Part shown: positions 55,852 to 64,000 of the stretch, piece by piece | Layout of the letters: the number at the start of each line of letters is the position of its first letter | Numbering within the stretch: position 1 is the first letter of the stretch | Origin: Nostoc sp. GT001 | GTDB lineage: Bacteria > Cyanobacteriota > Cyanobacteriia > Cyanobacteriales > Nostocaceae | DNA: 64,000 nt | NCBI RefSeq assembly: GCF_030382115.1 | Contig: NZ_JAUDRJ010000003.1 | Location: 2,192,651-2,256,650, forward strand | Reading direction: 5' to 3' | The notes under the pieces: generated by a model | Databases searched by the model: none | Told to the model about the DNA's origin: nothing | What the model saw: the letters and a program-made list of their open reading frames with translations, nothing else | Program-made: the position numbers and the translations under genes

Positions 55852-56874
<1,023 letters not shown>

Positions 56875-56911
56875 GCAAAAAAATAACATCAGACATCTCC
56901 AAAAAAAGAAT

Positions 56912-56940
56912 GTAGAGACATAGCAGTGCTACGTCTCTAC
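56912..56940. repeat. Hairpin GTAGAGAC...GTCTCTAC after ilvC
   Basis: An 8-bp stem with inner AGCA/TGCT pairs, 35 bp after the ilvC stop. Common type of dispersed hairpin in Nostocales; no T-run, so termination is uncertain. Confidence 0.55.
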
Positions 56941-56986
56941 AAGAGTAATGGTTAGAGCATATTTAATTTCTGGAGATGTCTAAACA

Positions 56987-57469
56987 TCATTTGCTTTGAG
57001 TTTTGAGATAATCTGCAATGTACTCCTCGTAAGTATCACGCAACATTTGTTCGCGGAATTTGAATCCTAATGTTTTCCCTCGACAAGATAAAGATCCGCA
57101 CAAGCATCGAGAAACAGCAATTGATTCATATTCAGTGGTTTCGTAGTCCCAGGTAATTTCCTCACCTGCTTCTATATCGCCCAAAGCAACAAAGTCATAT
57201 CCTCCAAACTGATTATTTCTTACCCCAGTATTTGGATCACAAGAATGGTTAATGACGACAGCAGGCTCGTCTAGGTTGACATACAAATTAAAATCTATCT
57301 GAAAGGAATAAATTGTTCGTTCAGGAACTTCTTCAATGGGGATACCCACCACGACAGTTTCTCCTTGGGCAAATTTTTTGCTAGCAAAAACTCCTCGTCC
57401 TTTTGCTGTTTTTTGAATCGTGATATGGGAATTGATCTTTGCAGCTGAAATCGACTCTAGTATATTCAT
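56987..57469 (-). CDS. SET-domain protein lysine methyltransferase-like
   Basis: 160 residues. The SET core is complete: GRGVFASKKFAQGETV, then VVINHSCDPNTGVR (the pseudoknot NHSCDPN), ITWDYETTEYE (catalytic Tyr region), and a post-SET zinc part CLCGSLSCRG. The protein is little more than the SET fold, as in bacterial forms that methylate ribosomal or other proteins. The substrate cannot be told. No close partner gene. Confidence 0.85.
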   Translation of the reverse strand: MNILESISAAKINSHITIQKTAKGRGVFASKKFAQGETVVVGIPIEEVPERTIYSFQIDFNLYVNLDEPAVVINHSCDPNTGVRNNQFGGYDFVALGDIEAGEEITWDYETTEYESIAVSRCLCGSLSCRGKTLGFKFREQMLRDTYEEYIADYLKTQSK

Positions 57470-57848
57470 AGATAAAGACCCAGTGGATTTAAATTGATTG
57501 GGATTTAAAACTTTAAAAATTGGCTTAGTTGCAGTTCACCTGACTAAAAATAGCTCTTTCAAGGTGGATAAAAATTTTCGCAAATAGATTCGTCTTTAAC
57601 CTCTTATTTCTGTATTCTCTGTGCTTCTGTGATTAAATAAATAAGTGTACTGAGCGCTTCAGACGCAGAGATAACAGAGAAAAAAGAGATTTTATCAGTC
57701 ACCTTGAAATGGGTATTTATTAGAACTTACACATTGATAGGAAATTGAGTATGTGTATTCAAACACTCGTTGTTTAAAGTGTTCCAAAATAAAGTTACAA
57801 GCCACTTGAAGAGACAAATTTCTGGTCTACTGACAGTATTCCCTTTAG
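57470..57848. other. 379-bp gap, no gene seen
   Basis: AT-rich, with a heptad-like TTCTGTATTCTCTGTGCTTC stretch and a short CAGACGCAGAGATAACAGAG word. Nothing RNA-like or coding that I can support. Confidence 0.4.
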
Positions 57849-58568
57849 TTAACCGTAAAGAGGTTGACTAGAGTAAGAAATATCAATATTTATTGTTTCA
57901 TCATCAGCGTAGGTCAAGATTAGGTTAGTTCGCTTGACTTCTTCCGAAAGAGGCAAAACTCGATGAACAGATTGGTTCGTTTTCATAAAGTAGCAATCTC
58001 CAACATGATGCCCAACCCGTTTAGCTAATGATGTATCGAGATCGCTAATTTCCATACTGTGGGGAACAAATTCTAGGCATCCTCCAGCTTTTTTTGGCGG
58101 GGTTTCAATAAAAATAGCAAAAGCAAAAGCGTAGGTATCGAGATGTCCCCCATGAACATCTCCAATTTTGTCAAGCCTATGGATTACATGCCTATCAAAA
58201 GGATCTGGTACTAAGTGAACTTGAGTTCCCGCAATACCACAGAGAAACTCAATTAGGTGAGAATCACGGTACAAAGCCGGAATAAGTTGTGAGTGTTCAG
58301 CAACAGCAACTCCCGAAACAGTACTAAGATGTCTAGGAGTATTTTGCTCATGTTTCATGTTGAAGTCTCTTCTTCGAGAATGCTGCTCAAATATTCTGAG
58401 AACTTCTGTTTTCAAAATTGCAAATGAATCATCATTGAAAAACAACGGCAATTTTACATAACAGTTGAGAGCAAACTCTTTGTGTAATAAGGCTCCAGCT
58501 TCTCGGCTCAGACGAGAATATTTAGTAGCATTGAAAAAATTGGCAGTGTTATGATACACAATATTCAC
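57849..58568 (-). CDS. 2-oxoglutarate/Fe(II)-dependent oxygenase-like protein
   Basis: 239 residues. The cupin-type facial triad is visible: His and Asp in GGHLDTYAFAF and the distal His in NQSVHRVLPL; KRTNLILTY gives the Arg/Thr expected for 2OG binding. FIETPPKKAGGCLEFVPHS is the usual strand before the core turn. It probably hydroxylates an amino acid or natural-product carrier. It stands alone next to the SET gene, with 379 bp between. Confidence 0.75.
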   Translation of the reverse strand: MNIVYHNTANFFNATKYSRLSREAGALLHKEFALNCYVKLPLFFNDDSFAILKTEVLRIFEQHSRRRDFNMKHEQNTPRHLSTVSGVAVAEHSQLIPALYRDSHLIEFLCGIAGTQVHLVPDPFDRHVIHRLDKIGDVHGGHLDTYAFAFAIFIETPPKKAGGCLEFVPHSMEISDLDTSLAKRVGHHVGDCYFMKTNQSVHRVLPLSEEVKRTNLILTYADDETINIDISYSSQPLYG

Positions 58569-58970
58569 TACAAAATCATGATAAATTTAAGCATCAAAAT
58601 TATTTATTTAAGTAATAGCATTGATGCTTGGGTTCAATGTAAAATCAAGATTTTAGCTAATTCAATTACTCCAAAGCTTGGCTAATTCAATTAGTAAACT
58701 GCATATCAAATATCTTTTATGTAAGTAGTAAGATGTTTTTAACAGTTCAAATCTTTTATCTATTATCTAATAACTAACTGAAAGAAGTCAAGCACGTTTT
58801 CATAATATTTATCAGGAATTACGTATTGACAAATGCATGATTATGTTTGTCAATTCCCTGTTTAGCTAACTTTAAACGGGAGCATCCAAGTTTTATTCTT
58901 CCGATAAATATAAATTAGATGTGAGATGGTGAAGGAATAATCACAGCAATCATTATTTACCAGAACTACT

Positions 58971-59081
58971 ATGACTGAAGAAGAAAACTAACTTTTGTTT
59001 GAATATGCTCGTGCGATCGCTAAAATACTCTACAAAAATGCTCCAGTTGAGGAACCAACAAGCTTAGGCAAGATTGAATAA
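58971..59081 (+). pseudogene. Remnant of a small N-terminal protein (possibly transposon-associated)
   Basis: ATG 58971 opens MTEEEN, then an in-frame TAA at 58989-58991, then LLFEYARAIAKILYKNAPVE and a second TAA. A CAA to TAA change at 58989 would restore MTEEENQLLFEYARAIAK, which resembles the start of cyanobacterial ISKra4-type transposase proteins. The rest of any such gene is gone. Confidence 0.4.
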
Positions 59082-59191
59082 GTAGTAAATATGGATTAAT
59101 CTAATCTTTGCTCGCTAAGTAAGTCGGCGGAAATAAACAAAGTTATGTTGACAAACATAAACAAGCTTAAAACCCTTACAAATGATTAATA

Positions 59192-59234
59192 CTTCTCTGC
59201 GTTCGCGCAGCGTGTCGCAGACAGAGGCTACGCC
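59192..59234. repeat. 43-bp dispersed repeat, intergenic copy
   Basis: CTTCTCTGCGTTCGCGCAGC then GTGTCGCAGACAGAGGCTAC. Its reverse complement recurs at 63394-63436 with one mismatch, there inside a coding region. Contains nested palindromes (TGCGTTCGCGCA; TGTCGCAGACA). Confidence 0.85.
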
Positions 59235-59421
59235 CGAAGCGAAGCTATGCCGCAGGCTTTACGACCTACGCGGTAGTTGAATCTCGACTTCGCTCGATTA
59301 CCGCGCAGTCGAAACTCAGTACAAGTGACAAATGACAAATGATGGACTTCACTAGTTAGCTTTAATTGCGCCGACTTACCTAAATAAAAAGTGGGATACA
59401 CCTAGCTTAAACAGCTAACCG

Positions 59422-60303
59422 TTAACTGCTCTGTACCTCAACTTTTGCTTCCGGCTCAATCTTTTGAGGGCTTTGACTTAGAACCAAAGCAACTAACACA
59501 AGAATCGCGCCAATTAGACCGCGTATTCCCAGATGTTCTCCAAGTAGCCAAAACGAAAAAATTGTGGCGAACAATGGCTCAAGTGTAAAAAGTAAAGCAG
59601 CTTCGTCAGAAGAAACCCATTGCTGTGCTATTGTTTGAAGCCAGATGACAGCAGCCGTCGCCAACAACCCTAAGTAAAGAATTGCTCCCCAGTGCTGGCG
59701 AATTACCTCAAATTGGTTAATAATTTGTGTGTTACTCCAGAGTACCCCTATCGTTGCAATGAACAAAAGTTGAACGCTAGTGAGCGTTAAAGTGGGGTGA
59801 CGGGAGGCGACTCGCTCTAGGAAAAGTATGTAGGCTGCATAGACAAAAGCATCAACGAACATTAATAGATCGCCGATTCCTAGTTCTCCCCCTTCCCAAA
59901 ACATCACGCCAATACCGATGACAGCGACTCCAGCGGCTAGGAAAGTTTTCAACGGTACGCGCTGACTCATCAGCCATCCCAGCAGCGGGACAATCAAGGC
60001 ATTCAAACTGCCAATGAATGCCGCCCGGTTTGCTGGTATAGTCTTGAGCGCAATTGTTTCTATCGCTAAGAAAAAGAAAAGCAAAAGTCCTAGTAATATA
60101 CCATCACGAACTAAAAGTTTGTTAAGATTACGTAAATTTAGGGTAAAAACTGCTGCGGCTATGACAAAGCGTGTAGCAATCAATGCACTTGGTGAAAGGC
60201 TACCAACGATGTCTTTGGTCAATGGAAAAGTTGTAGAACCAATTATATTAACAAAAATAAGCAGTATTATGCCCTTGAAACGCAAGTTATTTTCAGTCTG
60301 CAT
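59422..60303 (-). CDS. EamA/DMT-superfamily transporter
   Basis: 293 residues from ATG 60303. Ten membrane helices as two EamA repeats: LLIFVNIIGSTTFPLTKDIV...ATRFVIAAAVF in the first half and LLATAAVIWLQTIAQQWVSS...LLGEHLGIRGLIGAILVL in the second. Exports or imports a small metabolite that cannot be named. The 315-bp gap upstream shows nothing but AT-rich sequence. Confidence 0.88.
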   Translation of the reverse strand: MQTENNLRFKGIILLIFVNIIGSTTFPLTKDIVGSLSPSALIATRFVIAAAVFTLNLRNLNKLLVRDGILLGLLLFFFLAIETIALKTIPANRAAFIGSLNALIVPLLGWLMSQRVPLKTFLAAGVAVIGIGVMFWEGGELGIGDLLMFVDAFVYAAYILFLERVASRHPTLTLTSVQLLFIATIGVLWSNTQIINQFEVIRQHWGAILYLGLLATAAVIWLQTIAQQWVSSDEAALLFTLEPLFATIFSFWLLGEHLGIRGLIGAILVLVALVLSQSPQKIEPEAKVEVQSS

Positions 60304-60618
60304 CAAAATAATTGATTGAATAATGTTTCTTTACATCCATAGAGAATGCGATCGCATAAATAATATTAGTTTTTTTGCGTCCAGTTAGCGCCTTCTGAAT
60401 TTAAGATTTTTATTTGGAAAAGTTCTACTAATCGGATTTTCATAATCTCATGTCTTTTTCCACATACCAATTAAAAGATAAAGGAAGTTCGTATTAATCC
60501 AATCCAAATTGTATCATTCTCTGTGTTAATTTTAAGATTTGCGATCGCCGTTAAAATAAAAGTGCCAATGCTCTGACCTATGTCAATTCTTAGTGTCATG
60601 TGGCTGAGGCATATTCTA

Positions 60619-61956
60619 TTAATCTTTGATATCTTGAACAATCCGAAAACCAGCGTGCTGATAAAAATTTGGACGGAACCAGTTGCGGTAATATTTTAAA
60701 GCTTCTGTACCATTGGTTATCCAACATCCTCCTAACATCATTTGATGTTTATCATCAAAGAATATCGCAGAATTATCTTCATAAAGAAAATGAGGTTGAT
60801 ATCCTGGAAGAGGGTTTAAGTTATTACTCAACCATTCCCAAACATTGCCGCGTAAATCATACAATCCCAAAGAACTTTTGGCTGTTTCTAACATCCCAAC
60901 GGGACTAGGTGAACCAAATTTTAAATTGAGATTATAATTTTCTACACGATCTAACAAACTATTACCATAAGTTGCTAAATGGTATTCTGCTTCACTCATT
61001 AAACGAGTATCTTTCCCTTGCCAACGACAATAAGCCATTGCTTCATAATGATTGACTTCCACAGGCCAATCTAAGGGTAAATCGATTTCATCAAACATAG
61101 CTCGATATTTGTAGCTACCATTTTCATGTAACCAAAATTTAGGACATTGAATATTGTATCGAGTTTTCCAATTCCAAGATTCTTCATCCCAATATTCTTG
61201 ATTTTCGTAGCCACCAGCCTTGACAAAATAGATAAAATCGGAATTAGTAATCAGATATTTACTAGCGAAAAAGGGTGCAACTTCAACAGTGCGATCGCCA
61301 TAATCAATATCCCATCCATAAGTTGAATCATCTAAGGCTTTACCGAGTTTTACTACCCCACCAGCAACTTCTATCATTTCGTTTTGAGGAGTGTAACCAT
61401 TAAAAGGGGCATATTGCCAATTTTGAGGACGTTTCACTCTCTCAATTGGTAGTTGGCGAATTAACATCGAAGAAGTTTCAATGTGAATACGTTGGTGTTC
61501 AATCCCCATCATTAAAGCCCAAAGGGGATGATTGGGATGAATTGGTAGAGTAATTTGGGTTGTCTTAATTAGTTCGGAAATTACGGAATATGCTCGTTCT
61601 CGATATTCCCAAGTTTGTGCAACTTGCGGCCATTCCAAATGCGCGATCGCTGCATTCAACTCTTCTGGTTTTTCTGGATCTACTCCAATTTCAAACAAAA
61701 TTTCATACTCTGGATTGAGGCATTTTTCTAATAACCCCACCTGAATTAATTTATTGATGTAGAAAATTGCTGAATGTCCCAGATAAAAAATTAGAGGATT
61801 TCTCAAAGGGTCAGGGTTGAGATAAAATGTCTCTTCCCCAACTAAACTTTTCAATAACATATCTTCCAGTTGCCAAGCATTCTCAAAGTAATCGAGGATC
61901 GTTTGGTTATTACAATTATCAAGTTTTGGAGGTTTAGCAGATTGCAGACTATTCAT
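60619..61956 (-). CDS. OvoA/EgtB-like sulfoxide synthase (5-histidylcysteine type) lacking the methyltransferase domain
   Basis: 445 residues. The N-terminal DinB-like part has NPLIFYLGHSAIFYINKL (iron His about 61) and MMGIEHQRIHIETSS (His about 154 and 158), the three-His iron site. A formylglycine-generating-enzyme-type domain follows (EVNHYEAMAYCRWQGKDTRL, LYDLRGNVWEWLSNN, GGCWITNG, HAGFRIVQD). The LIFYLGHSAIFYINKL and HIETSS wording is nearer OvoA than EgtB. OvoA normally carries a C-terminal methyltransferase, absent here, so the product may be 5-histidylcysteine sulfoxide or a related thiol. Confidence 0.82.
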   Translation of the reverse strand: MNSLQSAKPPKLDNCNNQTILDYFENAWQLEDMLLKSLVGEETFYLNPDPLRNPLIFYLGHSAIFYINKLIQVGLLEKCLNPEYEILFEIGVDPEKPEELNAAIAHLEWPQVAQTWEYRERAYSVISELIKTTQITLPIHPNHPLWALMMGIEHQRIHIETSSMLIRQLPIERVKRPQNWQYAPFNGYTPQNEMIEVAGGVVKLGKALDDSTYGWDIDYGDRTVEVAPFFASKYLITNSDFIYFVKAGGYENQEYWDEESWNWKTRYNIQCPKFWLHENGSYKYRAMFDEIDLPLDWPVEVNHYEAMAYCRWQGKDTRLMSEAEYHLATYGNSLLDRVENYNLNLKFGSPSPVGMLETAKSSLGLYDLRGNVWEWLSNNLNPLPGYQPHFLYEDNSAIFFDDKHQMMLGGCWITNGTEALKYYRNWFRPNFYQHAGFRIVQDIKD

Positions 61957-61989
61957 GGTGTAACTAAGTTGTTGTTAAAGAACAATAAA

Positions 61990-62108
61990 CCTCTTGCAAA
62001 AGTCTCTAACACCCACCCCCAACCCCTCCCCGCGCTTCGGGAGGGGAGACAAAGCGTAGCTTTGGCGGGGTGGGGTTCTTTCTTATTTTTGATTTATGCA
62101 AGAGGTCT
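61990..62108. repeat. MITE-like palindromic repeat, copy 2
   Basis: Bounded by CCTCTTGCAAAAGTCT and TTATGCAAGAGGTCT. The interior (CCCCTCCCCGCGCTTCGGGA, then GGCGGGGTGGGGTTC) matches 29297-29357. The termini match those of 20573-20694, whose interior is different. Confidence 0.7.
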
Positions 62109-62712
62109 AATGAAAAAATTAATTATCTAGAAATCCGATTTGATTCTTGAATTTACTTGCATAGGTAGGGAACACGAAATAAAAAAATAGATATGTACTG
62201 AGTTTTGTAAAAAACCAAATATGATTCCTATAGAATGTGTTAAACACAATCGGATTGAATGAGGGATCAAATAAGATTCTTAAATATGACAGATTTATTA
62301 TTTAATAGCAATACTTGTTGTTCAATAATTAGTTTTTCAAATAGTACTAAAGCTTTATCGACTTAGTGTAGTAACCCAGTATGTTTGACTAACCTAATAT
62401 TTCTTGAATAATTAACCTATCAGCTAACAAGTAATTCAGCGAGAATAAACATAACTATATGATTAAAGTAAAGACTCTTTAAACTCTTACCAATGAAAAA
62501 TTACAACCCTCTTTAGACAGTTTTATTTGTCTTAACTTATTTAGAGCTAAGTTAAAAATAATTGTCAAAATTCAGGAGTCAGAACTCAGGATTCAGAATA
62601 GTTAAAGAATTAGCAGAGCATTTGATGAACGCGAACAGCCCTGAAAGTAGAGCTAAAGCCCTCACTACAAACCTTTAATTGTTTACATCGTCCTACTTAG
62701 GTGGGTAAAGTA
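62109..62712. other. Gap of about 600 bp upstream of the glycerophosphodiesterase
   Basis: AT-rich. A heptamer-like run (CAGGAGTCAGAACTCAGGAT, about 62571-62592) is present. No gene or RNA recognised; the promoter of the next gene should lie at its right end. Confidence 0.4.
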
Positions 62713-63771
62713 ATGACTACAACTTTGCAAAATGCATCTCCAATTATCATTGCACACCGAGGTGCTAGCGGTTATCGTCCCGAACATACTTTAGCTGCTT
62801 ATGAATTAGCGATCGCACTAGGGGCTGATTATATTGAACCTGATTTAGTTTCCACTAAAGATGGTATTTTAATTGCTCGTCACGAAAATGAGATTTCTGA
62901 AACCACCGACGTTGCAAGCCATCCAGAATTTGCTCATCTTCAAACCACTAAAATAATTGATGGCGAATCAAAAACTGGCTGGTTTACGGAAGACTTTACC
63001 CTAACAGAACTGAAAACACTACGAGCTAAAGAGCGAATTCCTCAAGTGCGATCGCAAAATATCCCCTATGATGGACTTTTTGAAATTCCCACTCTGCAAG
63101 AAATAATCGATTTAGTCAAGGTTAAAAGTGGCGAAATTAATCGGACGATTGGTATTTACCCAGAAACTAAGCATCCAACTTACTTTCAATCTATTGGGTT
63201 AGCCCTAGAAGCACCCCTACTTGCAACTTTAACAGCCAACGGTTATCAGGGAGCTAACGCACCTGTTTTTATTCAGTCTTTTGAAGTAGGTAATTTACAA
63301 GATTTATCCACAAAGACTGATTTACCTCTAGTGCAATTGCTGAATAACAGTGGTAAACCTTATGATTTTGTCGTTAGTGGTTGCGTAGGCGTTGGCGTAG
63401 CCTCTGTCTGCGACACGCTGCGCGAACGTAGAGAAGCCCACCGTAGGCATCGCACTTATGCAGATTTAGTTACTGCATCAGGTTTAGAAGAAATTGCCAA
63501 ATATGCACAAGCGATAGGAATTCATAAAAATTTACTGGTTCCGAGAGACAACAATGGTAAATTGCGATCGCCTACATCTTTAGTGATAGATGCTCATGCG
63601 GCTGGTTTGCTGGTTCATGTCTGGACTTTCCGCAATGAAGACTGTTTTTTGCCACTGGATTTTCAAGGAAATCCCCAAGGTGAATATGAACTATTTTTCA
63701 GCTTAGGTGTTGATGGCGTATTTAGCGACTACCCAGATACGGCAGCTTGCCACTCTACTCTTCAGTGGTAA
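62713..63771 (+). CDS. glpQ: Glycerophosphodiester phosphodiesterase
   Basis: 352 residues from ATG 62713; a GTG at 62701 is possible. GDPD core: IIIAHRGASGYRPEHTLAAY (catalytic His/Arg), GADYIEPDLVSTKDGILIARHE (metal Glu and Asp, second His), YPETKHP, VFIQSFE. It hydrolyses glycerophosphodiesters to glycerol-3-phosphate. Residues about 225-247 (SGCVGVGVASVCDTLRERRE, then AHRRH) come from a dispersed repeat inserted in frame between FVVSG and RTYADLVT. No signal peptide is evident. Confidence 0.9.
   Translation: MTTTLQNASPIIIAHRGASGYRPEHTLAAYELAIALGADYIEPDLVSTKDGILIARHENEISETTDVASHPEFAHLQTTKIIDGESKTGWFTEDFTLTELKTLRAKERIPQVRSQNIPYDGLFEIPTLQEIIDLVKVKSGEINRTIGIYPETKHPTYFQSIGLALEAPLLATLTANGYQGANAPVFIQSFEVGNLQDLSTKTDLPLVQLLNNSGKPYDFVVSGCVGVGVASVCDTLRERREAHRRHRTYADLVTASGLEEIAKYAQAIGIHKNLLVPRDNNGKLRSPTSLVIDAHAAGLLVHVWTFRNEDCFLPLDFQGNPQGEYELFFSLGVDGVFSDYPDTAACHSTLQW
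63394..63436. repeat. 43-bp dispersed repeat inserted in frame in glpQ
   Basis: Reverse complement of 59192-59234 with one mismatch. Together with flanking GCGTAGGCGTT and CCCACCGTAGGCATCGC words it adds about 24 codons to the gene without a stop. Confidence 0.85.
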
Positions 63772-63806
63772 TTTGGTAGGGTAATACAAAATCACAGAAA
63801 AGTAAC

Positions 63807-64000
63807 ATGGTTTTACTTAAGTGGAAATCCTGTATAGCAGCAATTACCTTCACCGCAATCAGTCTTTCTGCATCTAAGTCGGCATTGGCGGTATCTTTAT
63901 ACTCAGTTACTGACTTAGGCAATCTTGCAGGAGAAGCCTACAGTTACGCTACAGATATTAATGACTCAGGTGAGGTAGCCATTAATACTTTGGGTAAGTC
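63807..64000 (+). CDS. Secreted HAF-repeat-like protein, N-terminal part (runs off window)
   Basis: From ATG 63807 the frame stays open to the end of the window. MVLLKWKSCIAAITFTAISL then SASKSALA is a signal peptide with an A-x-A cleavage site. SLYSVTDLGNLAGEAYSYAT followed by DINDSGEVAINT has the spacing of HAF-type repeats (xSYAxDINDSG), seen in secreted beta-propeller-like proteins that often carry PEP-CTERM ends. The C-terminus is outside the window. Confidence 0.75.
   Translation, partial: MVLLKWKSCIAAITFTAISLSASKSALAVSLYSVTDLGNLAGEAYSYATDINDSGEVAINTLGK

Larger units (their letters stand above)
58569..59421. other. Long non-coding gap with remnants and repeats
   Basis: 850 bp between the oxygenase and the EamA gene. 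The first 400 bp are AT-rich without signal. A transposase-like remnant lies at 58971-59081 and a palindromic repeat block at 59192-59340. No RNA gene seen. Confidence 0.45.

Overview
The window is chromosome of a filamentous, heterocyst-type cyanobacterium (Nostocales, Nostoc/Anabaena-like). The HIP1 palindrome GCGATCGC is frequent, heptamer tandem repeats of the GAGTTAG kind and dispersed palindromic repeats fill the intergenic gaps, and the protein set is cyanobacterial: a KGK-domain protein, RppA/RppB, a PrcA-like Ca-dependent protease, DapL, type II NADH dehydrogenase, and thiC behind a TPP riboswitch.

Region 1 (about 932-19681) is an 18.75 kb integrated element. It sits inside a DUF4351/Rpn-type gene. 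The 3' part of that gene lies left of the element and the 5' part lies right of it. A 16-bp direct repeat (TTCTAATTCATCTATT, 932-947 and 19666-19681) marks attL and attR, and recombining the two copies restores one in-frame protein of about 298 residues. The element has a tyrosine integrase next to attL. A leftward operon encodes two zinc-finger proteins, an FtsK/HerA-like ATPase with an N-terminal membrane anchor, and several small membrane or unknown proteins. A rightward block holds a ribbon-helix-helix regulator, small proteins and a DUF3854 + VirE/D5-like primase-helicase. The last block (11948-19276) is a tightly packed rightward run: one 895-residue glycine-zipper protein, a 272-residue protein, then six or more proteins of about 100-150 residues that look beta-rich and include paralogous pairs. 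I see no terminase, portal, HK97 capsid, tail tube or tape-measure gene. The best hypothesis is a plasmid-like provirus or satellite with an unusual, possibly tailless, particle module. Inside the primase-helicase gene, twelve perfect copies of a GATC-containing 9-mer lie in both orientations and in different reading frames, which points to an iteron-type origin embedded in the initiator gene.

Region 2 (about 19682-43403) is core chromosome: the interrupted host gene, a protease-propeptide-like gene, a prcA-like subtilase broken by one amber codon, thiC with its riboswitch, a D-lactate dehydrogenase-like gene, a PacL-like P-type ATPase, the RppA/RppB two-component system, an RluE-like pseudouridine synthase, lnt overlapping gyrA, a ClC channel, htpX, and a divergent ChrB-like/MFS pair.

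Region 3 (about 43404-64000) is rich in ion transport (RCK-gated K+ channel, cation/proton antiporter with a UspA tail behind a structured leader RNA, second ClC channel). It then holds an AbiL/RloA-RloB-like defence pair, a Uma2 nuclease, dapL with a one-base frameshift, ndh, a DUF4349 lipoprotein, ilvC, a SET-domain protein, a 2OG-Fe(II) oxygenase, an EamA transporter, an OvoA-like sulfoxide synthase, a glycerophosphodiesterase carrying an in-frame repeat insertion, and the start of a secreted protein.

Several single-base disruptions (prcA-like gene, dapL, and three element genes) mean that either this genome is decaying or the assembly has residual errors. Which of the two cannot be decided from the sequence alone.
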